Below, piece by piece: positions 17,775 to 27,644 of a stretch of 64,000 nucleotides of DNA. This stretch comes from MGIIa-K1 sp964577145. Its GTDB lineage: Archaea; Thermoplasmatota; Poseidoniia; Poseidoniales; Poseidoniaceae. Both the position numbers and the translations under genes were made by a program. Every line of letters starts with the position of its first letter. Positions within the stretch are counted from its first letter, which is position 1. The notes under the pieces were generated by a model that saw only the letters and a list, made by a program, of their open reading frames with translations, was not told the origin of the DNA and did not search any database. Location of the stretch: NCBI GenBank assembly GCA_964577145.1, contig CAZNXM010000001.1, positions 1 through 64,000 of the forward strand, read 5' to 3'.

Positions 17775-19853
17775 TCAATCAAAAAGGTCCTGACTCCATG
17801 CGGTAATTTTGCCAGTAAAGGCACTAGCAGCAACAGTTAGGGGACTAGCCAAATACAGTTTACCTGGTCCTGAACGGCCCTGAAAGTTTCTATTAATCGC
17901 TGAAACAGTAACTTGTTCTGCACTCGTGGAAACACCCGGGCCAGCTCCAATACATGCGCCGCACCCAGGGTCAATCAAGTTCACACCAACCTTCAGGAAT
18001 AAATCATGCCAACCTTTTCTTTCAGCGAGTGTTTTGACTTGCCCACTTCCATATTGAATGTAAAACTCTACGTTTTCATTCACACTTAATCCAGCAGCAT
18101 CTGCTGCTGCACAAACTTCTGCATAATAGGCCACATCATCTTCCTTTCCAGCAGTACAGGATCCTCCATATGCAATATTGATGTTAACTTCGCCAATATC
18201 CGATACATTGGCGCCATTTGTTGGATCGGAAGGAATGCCCTCGTCAGGATTGCCAGGATGGGCGACCATTGGAACAATTGCTGAGAGGTCAATTTCATGG
18301 ACACCTCCATCATATCTCGCTCCCTCATCAGGATGAACAGACAAACTCCTCATTCTTTCAGCATCTACATTTTGAGCCGCAACCATCCATCGAATCAATG
18401 CATCATCGGATTCACATATTCCTGTCCTTCCACTACACTCAGTTGCCATATTGCAAAGGGTCGCTCGTTCATCAACTGAAAGAGAAGATAGTCCCGGGCC
18501 ACCAAATTCCATAGAACGATTCAATGTGAGTTCTTCTCGTGCATGATCAGCCAGAATGTATAGGATTACATCCTTGGCCGTACAGCCTGGGTGAAGATTT
18601 CCCTTCAGTTCAAATCTAATCGATTCGGGCACTTTAACAAAGGTAAATCCAGAATAAACGAGACTTGCATATTCCGTCGCTCCAACGCCATAAGTGAGGG
18701 CATTAGATGCACCTCCCATGCAAGTATGAGAATCCGTAGCTTGAATAAAATCTCCAACTTCGATGAATTCTTCTCTCGCCACCTGATGACAGATTCCCGG
18801 AGAGACTCCATCAACAGCAGAGTAATCTCTTACCCCCGTGTGTTTCTGGAAGGCGACTTGCATATCTCGCAAAATTTGTACTTTATCCATATGGGCAACA
18901 AATTTTGGATTGTGATGAGCATAAAGCAAATGGTCTTCAAACACCGCAAATTTTCTCGGGTTCGGCAATGAATAATCAGGCCCATATTCCTCTGTTAGGA
19001 ACGAATGCACTTGTGCAGTAGTAAATTCATGTGAATAACCACCTTGGACCTGGGCAATTACTGGGTCATGGGGCTTGACCGATTGACCCTCAATTTGTCC
19101 CACAAGGTTCCTTGAGATAATTTTCTCAGCCATTGTCATTGGGCGAGAGGGAGTATCGATTGGGGGTAGCGAAATAACGCCTGCCTGTAGTTTGGATGCA
19201 AAAGGAAACAACCCTCCACTTTCGATAATGATCTTGGTGACCGGGTCATATTGCGACGTGAATTCTTCAAGCGAAATACTCTCTCCATTTTGAAGACGTT
19301 CTAACATGGCGTGATCTCCCATTAATTGACCGAGATTGATGTTGTTTCTTTCGTGAATTGGAGCGAATGATGAAGCAATAACAAGGCGAATCCCACCCCA
19401 TCTTTCACACTGGGCAGCAGTCTCTCTAGAGGAACCAGTGCCCTTCCGTTGACCTGAAACAATCACTTCAAAACCACCATTGATTAGAGCATTTTCACTA
19501 AAAACCCTCAATCCTTCATGCATTAACCCTGCATACGCATTCTTTGCGATTTCACTGGGGGCGTGATCGAAACAAACCCACGCTGGAGTCATGACATCTG
19601 TATTGATATCATCAAGCAAATCTTCAGGACGAAGTTCCGACATTTTTAGGTCGAGCCCGTCGTATAATTGACGCTTGATTAAATCTAGATCTTTGGTGAG
19701 AAATAAGACTCGTTTTTCAGAGGATAGACGAACTTCTCGGGGGGGCCAATTTTCCGTCATGCCTTTGTCCTCAATCCACTTCAAGAGGGGGGCGGGTATA
19801 ACGGGTTCGGAATCGTTGCAAACCCCAGTCTGAGCGAATAATATACTTGTCAT
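17775..19853 (-). CDS. Aconitase/3-isopropylmalate dehydratase family protein, swivel domain first
   Basis: A 692-residue [4Fe-4S] dehydratase. Residues about 50-200 match the LeuD-type swivel domain, with the substrate loop GTGSSRETA and a GIRLVIASSFAP strand. The LeuC/aconitase catalytic domains follow, with DSHTCMGG (about 375) and cluster cysteines in GSCTAG (about 565) and PGCGACIG (about 632-635). Standard single-chain aconitases carry the swivel at the C-terminus; here it is N-terminal, which resembles AcnB without its HEAT domain. It could act as aconitase, homoaconitase or isopropylmalate isomerase. Fumarase and an isocitrate-type dehydrogenase elsewhere in the window favour aconitase. 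Confidence 0.85.
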   Translation of the reverse strand: MTSILFAQTGVCNDSEPVIPAPLLKWIEDKGMTENWPPREVRLSSEKRVLFLTKDLDLIKRQLYDGLDLKMSELRPEDLLDDINTDVMTPAWVCFDHAPSEIAKNAYAGLMHEGLRVFSENALINGGFEVIVSGQRKGTGSSRETAAQCERWGGIRLVIASSFAPIHERNNINLGQLMGDHAMLERLQNGESISLEEFTSQYDPVTKIIIESGGLFPFASKLQAGVISLPPIDTPSRPMTMAEKIISRNLVGQIEGQSVKPHDPVIAQVQGGYSHEFTTAQVHSFLTEEYGPDYSLPNPRKFAVFEDHLLYAHHNPKFVAHMDKVQILRDMQVAFQKHTGVRDYSAVDGVSPGICHQVAREEFIEVGDFIQATDSHTCMGGASNALTYGVGATEYASLVYSGFTFVKVPESIRFELKGNLHPGCTAKDVILYILADHAREELTLNRSMEFGGPGLSSLSVDERATLCNMATECSGRTGICESDDALIRWMVAAQNVDAERMRSLSVHPDEGARYDGGVHEIDLSAIVPMVAHPGNPDEGIPSDPTNGANVSDIGEVNINIAYGGSCTAGKEDDVAYYAEVCAAADAAGLSVNENVEFYIQYGSGQVKTLAERKGWHDLFLKVGVNLIDPGCGACIGAGPGVSTSAEQVTVSAINRNFQGRSGPGKLYLASPLTVAASAFTGKITAWSQDLFD

Positions 19854-20110
19854 TTTCGTCGTTTTCCGTTTGAATTACTCTAATTCAGACCCGATTCGCC
19901 GACCTACTCCGAATTACAGTAGAATCACCTTAGGGAAAAACCACTATTTTCTCGTTGATTATTATTTGCAAGGCAGAATCGATGTACTGGGGCCGATTTC
20001 TTCATTTTCCTCTAATAACCGTGCCGGCGAACGATTCAAATACCCCCCGATTTAGGACCCATCAACATTCAAGGGGTAGTTTGCCCTTTGGATTCTCTGA
20101 GGGATACATC
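19854..20110. promoter_or_regulatory. Divergent intergenic region between the aconitase-family gene and tfb
   Basis: These 257 bases separate two divergent genes and must hold both promoters. AT-rich stretches (for example around 19935-19970 and 20033-20042) are candidate TATA regions, but none is a clear match. An upstream in-frame extension of TFB to 19955 is possible on paper, but its residues do not match the family. GAGGGATAC lies just before the TFB ATG. I see no repeats or RNA-like structure here. Confidence 0.45.
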
Positions 20111-21040
20111 ATGGATAACAACCAACATGTTGAGGATATTGTGAAGTGCAGTGACTGTGGAAGTCGTGCACTCACCCGAGACGAAACCCGGGGCGAAGTC
20201 GTCTGCGACGATTGCGGCCTAGTGCTTGAAGACAATGTGATCGACCAAGGCGCAGAATGGCGCGTCTTCAGTCCAGAACAAGGCGACCAACGTGCACGAA
20301 CAGGTGCTCCAATGACAGTCATGTTACACGATAAAGGACTGTCAACCGATATCGATTGGCAGAACAAGGATTACTCTGGCAAGACTATCAATTCACGTTA
20401 TCGCTCACAATTTTACCGAATGCGAAAGTGGCAGAAGCGCTCCCGTGTTAGTAATGCAACAGAAAGAAACCTTGCAATGGCTTTGGCCGAACTTGATAGA
20501 ATGGCAAGCCGATTAGAATTACCAAAGTCGGTAAGAGAGGCAGCAGCTGTAAATTACAAGAAAGCGGTAGAAAAGCGTCTGATTCGCGGCCGTTCAATCG
20601 AAGGAGTTGCAGCAGCATCCCTGTATGCAGCATGTCGACAATGTGGTGTTCCACGTACTCTTGACGAGATTGGGCAGGCCAGCCGAACAGGCCGCAAGGA
20701 AATTGGACGAACCTACCGTTTCATGGTACGTGAATTGAAGATGAAAATCATGCCTACAGGGCCTGAAGATTACATTTCCCGATTCTGCTCCGGATTAGGC
20801 TTAGATGCTGAGGTTGAAGCAAAAGCTCACGAGTTGATCAAGGCTGCACAGGAGAAAGAACTCACTAGTGGCCGTGGACCTACCGGTATTGCAGCATCCA
20901 TTATCTACATCGCTTCCGTACTATGTGGAAAGCGTCGAACCCAGCGTGAAGTGGCAGAAGTCGCAGGCGTGACAGAAGTTACTATCCGTAACCGATACAA
21001 GGAACTCATCCAAAATTTGAACATCGAACTCGATATTTGA
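20111..21040 (+). CDS. tfb: Transcription initiation factor B (TFB)
   Basis: TFB bridges TBP and RNA polymerase at archaeal promoters. The N-terminal zinc ribbon has Cys13, Cys16, Cys32 and Cys35 (CSDC...CDDC), followed by the B-finger/linker with DQGAEWRVF. Two cyclin-like repeats follow (AAVNYKKAVEKRLIRGRS and RGPTGIAASIIYIAS regions). The helix-turn-helix at the end (REVAEVAGVTEVTIRNRYKEL) is the BRE-contacting element. The ATG at 20111 gives 309 residues and starts just before the ribbon, matching the family. Confidence 0.97.
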   Translation: MDNNQHVEDIVKCSDCGSRALTRDETRGEVVCDDCGLVLEDNVIDQGAEWRVFSPEQGDQRARTGAPMTVMLHDKGLSTDIDWQNKDYSGKTINSRYRSQFYRMRKWQKRSRVSNATERNLAMALAELDRMASRLELPKSVREAAAVNYKKAVEKRLIRGRSIEGVAAASLYAACRQCGVPRTLDEIGQASRTGRKEIGRTYRFMVRELKMKIMPTGPEDYISRFCSGLGLDAEVEAKAHELIKAAQEKELTSGRGPTGIAASIIYIASVLCGKRRTQREVAEVAGVTEVTIRNRYKELIQNLNIELDI

Positions 21041-21108
21041 GGACGGTGACCATTTTGGATACGGGGTGTAGAAAGACATCCCTCTGAGTTCATGCTGTAG
21101 GTGAGAAT

Positions 21109-22578
21109 ATGAAGAGTCGAAGGAATGTTTCTGATAAGGCCATGGAGGCTCTAGCCGCGAGCCTAGTTGCTGCTTTAGAGAGGGGCGTAGAATCATGGCC
21201 CCTTCCACCGCCTCCTTTGACTGACCCCGATTTTCCTGTTGTAATGCCCGAACATCCACATCACCTCACAGAGAAAGGCCTAGGCCTACTTAGGGCAGAC
21301 AGAGGAATGTTCGATAGACATCTGGCAATCGTTGTCGATTCTATTGTGCCACATAGAATGAATCTTACCGATGATGCATTCGAAGTACATGAGAAGTGGC
21401 TATTACGCAGACTCGATGTTCTAACTGAAAGATTACTATTTGCAATTGCAACAGAATGGCTGGCATTGGCACTTGACCGGTCATGCCCAGATCCAGACAG
21501 GTGGTGGCTTGCAATAGCATTAGTCAATGGATTGGCCAATAAGGCCCACGGGCAACCAATTCATCAAGGGTATCACTTGGTTGAATCAATTGCATTAGCA
21601 GAAAGACCTGGAACTTGGCATACACAACCAGAAGTCTCCTCAGCAAACGTTGATTGGAACCCCCACGGAATGACTCCAAGAATAACATCAGTTGTTGCAC
21701 ACGATAAAGGGGCACAAGCAGCAATTTGGCTTCTCACTCGTCTTGAACAAGGTGATGAACAACGCCGAACATTACTAATCGAATGGTGCAAACTTCTCTT
21801 AGAAAGAAAGGAGTTAATCTCCGCTCTTGACATTTCAGGATTCCTCATTCGTCGTTCAAGCGACTCATCACCAGAAATAGCTAGCCGCGTTGTAAGTTGC
21901 TTGGCAAGACTGATTGAAGGCGACAAAGAAGCGGGCTTAGAGTGTGTTCGTATTCTACACGGGCGCGAGGACCTCCTTGTCAAAAGAGCGATGGCAGATA
22001 CAGTAACTCGCCTTTTCCGACGCATTGGAGAAGGAGCGATCTCTCTACTCAATGACATGTTAGAAGATGAAGATGAGAGCGTATTAGCTGCTGCCAGTGC
22101 AACAGTGGGCGACCTTCGATTTATCGACCAAGAATTGTGGGCGAACAGGATTAAGGAATTATGCTCTCATCCAGTTAGGATTGTAAGACGAAATCTTGTA
22201 CTTACTTTGCGCGATTATCTTGAAGCATTCCCGGTTGACGAAAGAGCGATAATTCCTGCATTATGGGCGGATGGCGATGAAGTAGTCATGACTCGTTTGC
22301 GTGAACTATTACTTAGGATGGAAGAAGTGGACCCAGATAGGTTTGCAATCACATTAACGTCAATGAAAAACCTCGACTTAGATAGCCTGTGGGCTCCCCT
22401 AGAAGTTCGTCGAAGTGAAACGGTGATGGGGTGGAAAAAATGGTTAGCAGGGGAAGGCGAAGTGCCTGCAATAACCCCAGAAAAGCCTCAAATCCATATT
22501 TCTGATAAGAGTGAGACCGAGTTGCCTGAGTTGGATGAAGCACTTGCTTCATTAGATGACCTTGGATTCTTAGATTGA
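21109..22578 (+). CDS. Hypothetical alpha-helical, HEAT-repeat-like protein
   Basis: A 489-residue soluble protein with no signal peptide. Residues about 190-440 are a run of paired amphipathic helices of roughly 35-40 residues each (for example VSCLARLIEGDKEAGLE, then VLAAASATVGDLRFIDQELW), suggesting a HEAT/ARM-like solenoid. Such solenoids usually bind proteins. The C-terminus is short and acidic. GGTGAG lies before the ATG. The next gene begins at or just after its stop, so the two are probably one operon. The partner and role are unknown. Confidence 0.7.
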   Translation: MKSRRNVSDKAMEALAASLVAALERGVESWPLPPPPLTDPDFPVVMPEHPHHLTEKGLGLLRADRGMFDRHLAIVVDSIVPHRMNLTDDAFEVHEKWLLRRLDVLTERLLFAIATEWLALALDRSCPDPDRWWLAIALVNGLANKAHGQPIHQGYHLVESIALAERPGTWHTQPEVSSANVDWNPHGMTPRITSVVAHDKGAQAAIWLLTRLEQGDEQRRTLLIEWCKLLLERKELISALDISGFLIRRSSDSSPEIASRVVSCLARLIEGDKEAGLECVRILHGREDLLVKRAMADTVTRLFRRIGEGAISLLNDMLEDEDESVLAAASATVGDLRFIDQELWANRIKELCSHPVRIVRRNLVLTLRDYLEAFPVDERAIIPALWADGDEVVMTRLRELLLRMEEVDPDRFAITLTSMKNLDLDSLWAPLEVRRSETVMGWKKWLAGEGEVPAITPEKPQIHISDKSETELPELDEALASLDDLGFLD

Positions 22579-22595
22579 CCGCCACTATCTTGAGT

Positions 22596-24491
22596 ATGAG
22601 CCTACCTGCACGAGTCATGCGACGCCATGTAGCCGTGTGTCTGATTCTACTGCTGATGGGAATTGCTCCAACTTCTTCAGCCTCATTTTCATCTGACCCA
22701 ATCGCATCATTCAGCGGTAGTTTTGACAATTCGACAGAACTGACATCGTTCTCAATTGAGGTCACTCAAACCAATGATGCAGATTTCCTCGATCAAATAA
22801 AACAGTCAACCTGGAAATTGTTGAGAAATAGCAGCCAAGTTGGCGCTGAATTCAGCCTTTGTACAATTGAAATGCTGAATTCAGAGTGTGCTGGAAATAT
22901 TGTAAGCATCACAACAAATCCCCCTCCAGGTTTTTCCGGGCAAGCGATTTACGATTTAGTTGGAACGCTTTCAAATGGAACGCCATATGCTGGCGGCACC
23001 ATCCAAATAATTGAAAATACAAGTGAAGTTCTAGCGCCAGAATCATTGTCCGCAGCATATGATTCGACCAATCAAGTAACAAATTTAGAATGGACCATAC
23101 CATCTGAAATTCCAACAGGATACCATATTGCATTGTACCGTCATGCCGAACCTGCTAGCGGGGCTACGTGGCAAATGATGACCAAAGAAATGCTAACCAA
23201 CTCAATCCCAGAAGGCGAAACCAGCTATGTTGTGGACCATGCAGGTACATCAGTAGAAGAGGAAGCATACTATTCAGCAACATTACAATATCCAATGTCC
23301 GAGGATGTCAGGTTCATTGGAACTAATACTCTTGATGCCCCTATTATTGAGGATAATATTGCTCCATTATTAGTTGGTGAATTAAGCGCAATTTTCAATC
23401 CTGATACTTCGACAACAATACTAGACTGGGGAGATGGAGTTAGCGATTCAGGTCTGGTTATCAACATCTACCGTTCTTCAGTAATGTTGGAAGAAGTCGA
23501 CTTAACTACACAAGTTGCAACAGTGGATGCGAGTATGTCGATGCACGAGATGATGATACCATTTGGCGAACATCGACAGAGTTGGTATACCGTAACATTA
23601 GAGGATGAGGTTGGCAATGAGGTAACAGCGATTACACCATCTTCTCCTAGCACAGGGCCAATTATTGAATCCACTTATTCTCCAACCACGGTGAATAGCA
23701 TTGCAGCGGAGCGATTGGCTGATGGAACAATTACAGTATCTTGGCAAGATAATACAGGAAATTCCGATGCAACAGCCAAGATTTGGCGTTCGATTACAGG
23801 ACCCATAGATTCACTTCAAGACATTGAAGAAGTCGGCTCAACAAACGTTGGGTTCCTGAGTTTCAATCACCTTCCTGTTGATGCATTAGATGCGGTTTGG
23901 TATGCAGTTTCTATCGAGGGAACATGGGGTTCAGAAACATTACCTTGGCACGATGAAACTATGTTTGTAGGGATGAATTCGATGTCCGATTCAATCAGTG
24001 AATTGGCACCTCCGGATAATGAAATTGTAGAATCAAATCTCACAGTAGAAGTTTGGGGCCTTGATGACAAATGGCACATGATCGGTGACGGGGGTTCATA
24101 TAACCTCAATGGGATGATAAATGGCAGTCAAATATTGATTCGAACTTCTGAAGATGTAGAGAATTTAACTCATGGTACTTTTGGCGATTTAGAGACAATT
24201 ACCACACTAGGTGGCCCGAACCTCTATTTCATCGAGGTATCGGCAGATCGGGTGATCGGAGTTAGCGTATTTACTGAAGGAGAAGAGGTTCATTTCATGC
24301 GGTTATCTGTCAATGTGATAGAGGAAACGAATACACTTGGCGATGATTCAGGGGATGGAGTTGATGGCCATGAACCCGAAGAAGAGAGAACTATTGCAGT
24401 ATACATTATCGGTGTTTTGATGATTGTACTATTTGGTTACCTTATGGTGATGATGCGAGACCCATCATCTGCATTACGCGAAGAGGAATGA
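22596..24491 (+). CDS. Secreted, membrane-anchored hypothetical protein
   Basis: A basic N-terminus (MRRH) and a hydrophobic stretch ending in PTSSASFSS form a signal peptide. The mature part is almost entirely beta-rich, with fibronectin-like modules (LEWTIPSEIPTGYHIALYR, ILDWGDGVSDSGLVINIYR and VSWQDNTGNSDATAKIWR are three equivalent strands). A helix near the C-terminus (IAVYIIGVLMIVLFGYLMVM) anchors it, leaving a short charged tail. The ATG at 22596 was chosen; a TTG overlapping the previous stop (22575) and an ATG at 22617 are alternatives. It faces outside the cell; its ligand is unknown. Confidence 0.75.
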   Translation: MSLPARVMRRHVAVCLILLLMGIAPTSSASFSSDPIASFSGSFDNSTELTSFSIEVTQTNDADFLDQIKQSTWKLLRNSSQVGAEFSLCTIEMLNSECAGNIVSITTNPPPGFSGQAIYDLVGTLSNGTPYAGGTIQIIENTSEVLAPESLSAAYDSTNQVTNLEWTIPSEIPTGYHIALYRHAEPASGATWQMMTKEMLTNSIPEGETSYVVDHAGTSVEEEAYYSATLQYPMSEDVRFIGTNTLDAPIIEDNIAPLLVGELSAIFNPDTSTTILDWGDGVSDSGLVINIYRSSVMLEEVDLTTQVATVDASMSMHEMMIPFGEHRQSWYTVTLEDEVGNEVTAITPSSPSTGPIIESTYSPTTVNSIAAERLADGTITVSWQDNTGNSDATAKIWRSITGPIDSLQDIEEVGSTNVGFLSFNHLPVDALDAVWYAVSIEGTWGSETLPWHDETMFVGMNSMSDSISELAPPDNEIVESNLTVEVWGLDDKWHMIGDGGSYNLNGMINGSQILIRTSEDVENLTHGTFGDLETITTLGGPNLYFIEVSADRVIGVSVFTEGEEVHFMRLSVNVIEETNTLGDDSGDGVDGHEPEEERTIAVYIIGVLMIVLFGYLMVMMRDPSSALREEE

Positions 24492-24899
24492 TTACTCTTC
24501 CTCTTCAGTTAATGGGCCAGCAGAAATCATCCAAACATATACTCCGTTCAATAATACCAGCAAACCTGTCAACGTGACGATGAGCCCAGCTGGATCTGGG
24601 AAGAAATCAATCCTGCCAATTCCAAATGCCAGTCCCAATAGAATAAGGCCTGTGATTACCACTTTAATCGAAGTTTTTTGAGGGTCATGCCACTTTTCAA
24701 TTATTGGAACCAATCCAGGTTGGTTGAATGTAAGCCTAAACCAGGCCATGTAAAGTAAAACCAAACCTGCTAGGCCAATAGTTCCTGAAGTAAATGTAGG
24801 GTCATTCCATGGTCCAGCGGGTGAAATATTTGTAAAAGTCAGACCGACCATCAAAATGCCAAAAACGGCATGTATGCGCCACTCCACCTTGTCGCCCAT
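24492..24899 (-). CDS. Small four-helix membrane protein
   Basis: The 135-residue product has hydrophobic segments at about 8-25, 40-58, 76-92 and 103-122 and ends in an acidic tail (EEEE). I do not recognise the family. It is convergent with the secreted protein (the two stops directly abut) and divergent from the GalU-like gene, with a 51-base gap that must contain both promoters. Confidence 0.7.
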   Translation of the reverse strand: MGDKVEWRIHAVFGILMVGLTFTNISPAGPWNDPTFTSGTIGLAGLVLLYMAWFRLTFNQPGLVPIIEKWHDPQKTSIKVVITGLILLGLAFGIGRIDFFPDPAGLIVTLTGLLVLLNGVYVWMISAGPLTEEEE

Positions 24900-24950
24900 G
24901 AACCCTCCAGACCCATTACGCTTGAAAGACCAACGCCCTCTCCCTGTGTG

Positions 24951-25749
24951 ATGGCGGCAGTCAAGGATGCGGTTTTGGTCGCCGGGGGCATCGGTTCAAG
25001 AATGCTCCCTGCTAGCGCGAGTGTAGCCAAAGAAGCCATGCCGTTGGTCGATGTTCCCGCCTTGACTCATCTAGCAAGAGAAGCAATCGCAGCTGGAGTT
25101 GAAAGAATACACATTATCACTTCACCGAAGAAGGATTTGAACCCTCTTCTCCAAGATAATTCGTGGTTAGCTGACAAAGCACAGGGAATTGATTCCCACT
25201 TATTATCGCCCTTCGATGAGATTGAAGTATTGGTCCATGTCCAAGAAGTTCCAAGAGGATTTGGCGATGCACTATACACGTGCCTACACGCAATTAACGG
25301 CCCATTTCTAGTATTGTTGGGTGATAATCTTCTGATGGATTCTCATAGCGGCTCGACAAATTACACCCCTTCATCAGCATCTTCAATCCTCGTTAAGTCA
25401 TTTGAAAAAACAGGATTACCTTGTGTTGGACTTGCGTCAGTACCAGACCCAGAGAATTATGGTGTTGTATCAATGGACGGTGAAAGGATTGTTGATATCA
25501 TAGAAAAGCCAAATCGGGAAAGCGCCCCTACTAACTTGGTATTATGTGGAAGATATCTCTTTACTTCCGATACTGCAACCCTATTGGAAAAATATGATTT
25601 CGAAAATCATGGCGAGTTACAATCGATAGCTGTGCAGAAGCATTGGATGCAAAACGAAGGCTTGGTTGGAGTGGAACTCAAAGACTTCCAATGGTATGAT
25701 TCTGGAGCACCATTGCCTTGGCTAAAGGGCCAGATTGATCACGCACTCC
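24951..25749 (+). CDS. UTP-glucose-1-phosphate uridylyltransferase-like nucleotidyltransferase (3' cut by gap)
   Basis: The N-terminal signature VAGGIGSRMLPASASVAKE is the GalU form (G-x-G-x-R-x-L-P-x-x-K-x-x-x-K-E) of the nucleotide-binding loop. An LVLLGDN-like stretch and the IVDIIEKP strand are also GalU-like. The enzyme would make UDP-glucose or a related sugar nucleotide for surface glycans. The reading frame runs into a 100-N gap after about 266 residues, so the C-terminus is missing. The ATG at 24951 begins directly at the domain. Confidence 0.85.
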
Positions 25750-25849
25750 NNNNNNNNNNNNNNNNNNNNNNNNNNNNNNNNNNNNNNNNNNNNNNNNNNN
25801 NNNNNNNNNNNNNNNNNNNNNNNNNNNNNNNNNNNNNNNNNNNNNNNNN
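25750..25849. other. Assembly gap (100 N)
   Basis: Exactly 100 unknown bases, the conventional placeholder length, so the true distance is unknown. It removes the C-termini of two convergent genes, the GalU-like nucleotidyltransferase and RNase HI. The flanks share no visible overlap, unlike the second gap in this window. Confidence 0.99.
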
Positions 25850-26176
25850 TTTCCATGCCCCAATGGCCTGATTACCAGCATATTGCGAATCGGTTTTGAT
25901 TACTACTGATTCATTACCACCCTCTTTCAATAACCATCTCAATGCTTCAGCGAATGCAGTAAGTTCTGCAGTGTTATTGGATCCTACTTCCGCTCCGATG
26001 TAGTCCGAATTATTTGCATCGGTAATTACTGGGCCAGAAAACTCGTGGTGAATTTCACCATTCCCTCGCCCTAAATCGTTCGAGCCGGTAATGATGACTA
26101 CGCCCCATCCAGCTGGAGTTCCTGCATCTACATTCTGATTCCCAATACAGGAACCATCAACGTAAATGTGGAACAA
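25850..26176 (-). CDS. rnhA: Ribonuclease HI (3' cut by gap)
   Basis: RNase HI cleaves the RNA strand of RNA-DNA hybrids. Three of the four catalytic acidic residues are visible: Asp in YVDGSCIGN, Glu in NNTAELTAF and Asp in KTDSQYAGN. The fourth Asp would lie in the missing C-terminus, since the frame enters the N gap after about 109 residues. The bacterial/eukaryotic RNase HI layout is clear. It ends convergent to the GalU-like gene. Confidence 0.9.
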
Positions 26177-26182
26177 ATAGAA

Positions 26183-26566
26183 TCACTCGCCAATCTCTTC
26201 TTTGTAATCTGTTGGAGACATCAATCCAGAAACCGCATCAGGATTGTCCAATTTCATACGAACAATCCATCCCTCGCCATATGGGTCTTCATTCATCAAT
26301 TCAGGTGCATCTTCCAGTGCGTCATTTACTTCCAAGATTATTCCAGAGAGTGGAGCAAAAATAGGAGATGCAGATTTTACAGATTCAACAATTGCAAACT
26401 CACCCATCTCTTCGAAAGTTTGGCCAGATTCTGGCAATTCAATGTAGACAATATCGGTCAGTGCATCTTGAGCATGGTCGGTAATCCCAATGACGACAGA
26501 GTCGACTTCGACTCGAATCCATTCGTGCTCTTTAGTATAGAATAACTCGTCTGGGATTTGGCTCAC
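26183..26566 (-). CDS. gcvH: Glycine cleavage system H protein
   Basis: GcvH carries the lipoyl arm that shuttles the aminomethyl group between the P, T and L proteins. The family start PDELFYTKEHEW, the ITDHAQDALTDIVYIELP strand and the lipoylated lysine in ESVKSAS (about residue 61) are present, with the GWIVRM segment near the end. I chose the GTG at 26566, which follows GAGGGAG at Shine-Dalgarno distance and gives the standard 127-residue length. The other Gcv genes are not in this window. Confidence 0.93.
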   Translation of the reverse strand: MSQIPDELFYTKEHEWIRVEVDSVVIGITDHAQDALTDIVYIELPESGQTFEEMGEFAIVESVKSASPIFAPLSGIILEVNDALEDAPELMNEDPYGEGWIVRMKLDNPDAVSGLMSPTDYKEEIGE

Positions 26567-26682
26567 ATTGCTCCCTCTATTTACTTGCAAGAGTATTAGG
26601 GAAATCAACTATTGCTTCAAAGCGCAACCTGGTAATGCGGGAAATACTTCATTGCGTATTAACTTCAGCACTACTTCCAAGG

Positions 26683-27063
26683 TCACTCTTCCTCGATATC
26701 TTTTGACAACACAGCTTCTTCTAATTGGGCCCACGCATCACCAATGCCGTCCTCTTTCTTCACCCAATCTAGTTCGGCTTCAACTCTAGAAACAACTGCA
26801 GCTTTGTCTTCATCTGGGAAGCGGGCTGAAAGAAACCCTTCTCCCCTTCCTGCAATTGGCGCGAGAATCAAACAAAAAATACCAACGGCAGGAATTGCAA
26901 TAGATATCACTCCTGGATTAGTAACTGATAACTGCCCTGTACCTAGAGCAAGACCACTTGCCAAAACCAAACCTAGGCCTGTTCCAAATAACAGTCTCTG
27001 TGCCGAGGCCGCAGGCGTCATGTCTCTCCCACCCCTCGGCAACGCATGAACCCAACGGGTCAA
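26683..27063 (-). CDS. Small two-helix membrane protein
   Basis: A 126-residue protein with two hydrophobic segments (about 26-46 and 54-72) and a charged, helical C-terminal half of about 50 residues. I do not recognise it. Its ATG overlaps the stop of the THEP1-like NTPase gene by four bases (27060-27063), so the two are translationally coupled. Confidence 0.65.
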   Translation of the reverse strand: MTRWVHALPRGGRDMTPAASAQRLLFGTGLGLVLASGLALGTGQLSVTNPGVISIAIPAVGIFCLILAPIAGRGEGFLSARFPDEDKAAVVSRVEAELDWVKKEDGIGDAWAQLEEAVLSKDIEEE

Positions 27064-27644
27064 TACGTCTCTCGCATCAATTTGTGAATTTTGTAAGGCA
27101 GTAGTGCGCGATTTACAGGAGTAACCTCGAGGATTCGAGCATCATCCCTCCTTCGAATATCTTGTAGTAATGGATGGCGACTCTTTTTGTGGAGAGCGAG
27201 AAGAGTAGGTTTGTCAACCTTTAATGCGGATCGCACTACATTCACAAAATCTTCAGATTCCACCGCAAATTTACCTATTTCATCGATGACAATTACTTCT
27301 GAATAGTCTCTGGCGTGCTCGATTGCAGGAATTGCAACGCTTTCTAGGGCCTCAGTGTCAATTCCATATCCAAGAACTCGGAGACGACTATCTATACTCT
27401 TGTGAGCCATTATCGCTTCATCTCCTGTTCTGATATCGATGACTTTGTACCCTTCACGTTCTGAGTTTTCCATTATTGGCTCTGTTCGAATACCGCCAAT
27501 AATATCGGAACCACGACCATCTCCGCCTCGTGCATCAATTTCCCTAATGCGTTCTTCGTTGAGCATTTCTAGGACCTTGGCTAAGACTGCAGATTTACCA
27601 CTACGCGGCAAACCAGTAATTCCAATCTTTGGATGTATTCCCAC
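27060..27644 (-). CDS. THEP1-like nucleoside-triphosphatase
   Basis: A P-loop NTPase with Walker A GLPRSGKSAV near the N-terminus, a Walker B strand VIVIDEIGK and the C-terminal stretch that follows LLALHKKSRHP, as in the THEP1/NTPase_1 family. These enzymes hydrolyse nucleoside triphosphates; their cellular role is poorly understood. I chose the GTG at 27644, which has GAGG upstream and begins right at the P-loop strand. An ATG at 27728 would add 28 residues that do not look like the family. It overlaps the next gene by ATGA. Confidence 0.85.
   Translation of the reverse strand: MGIHPKIGITGLPRSGKSAVLAKVLEMLNEERIREIDARGGDGRGSDIIGGIRTEPIMENSEREGYKVIDIRTGDEAIMAHKSIDSRLRVLGYGIDTEALESVAIPAIEHARDYSEVIVIDEIGKFAVESEDFVNVVRSALKVDKPTLLALHKKSRHPLLQDIRRRDDARILEVTPVNRALLPYKIHKLMRETY

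Noticed and set aside
19955..20110. N-terminal extension of TFB by 52 residues
   Set aside because: The added residues do not match TFB, and the ATG at 20111 leads directly into the zinc ribbon.
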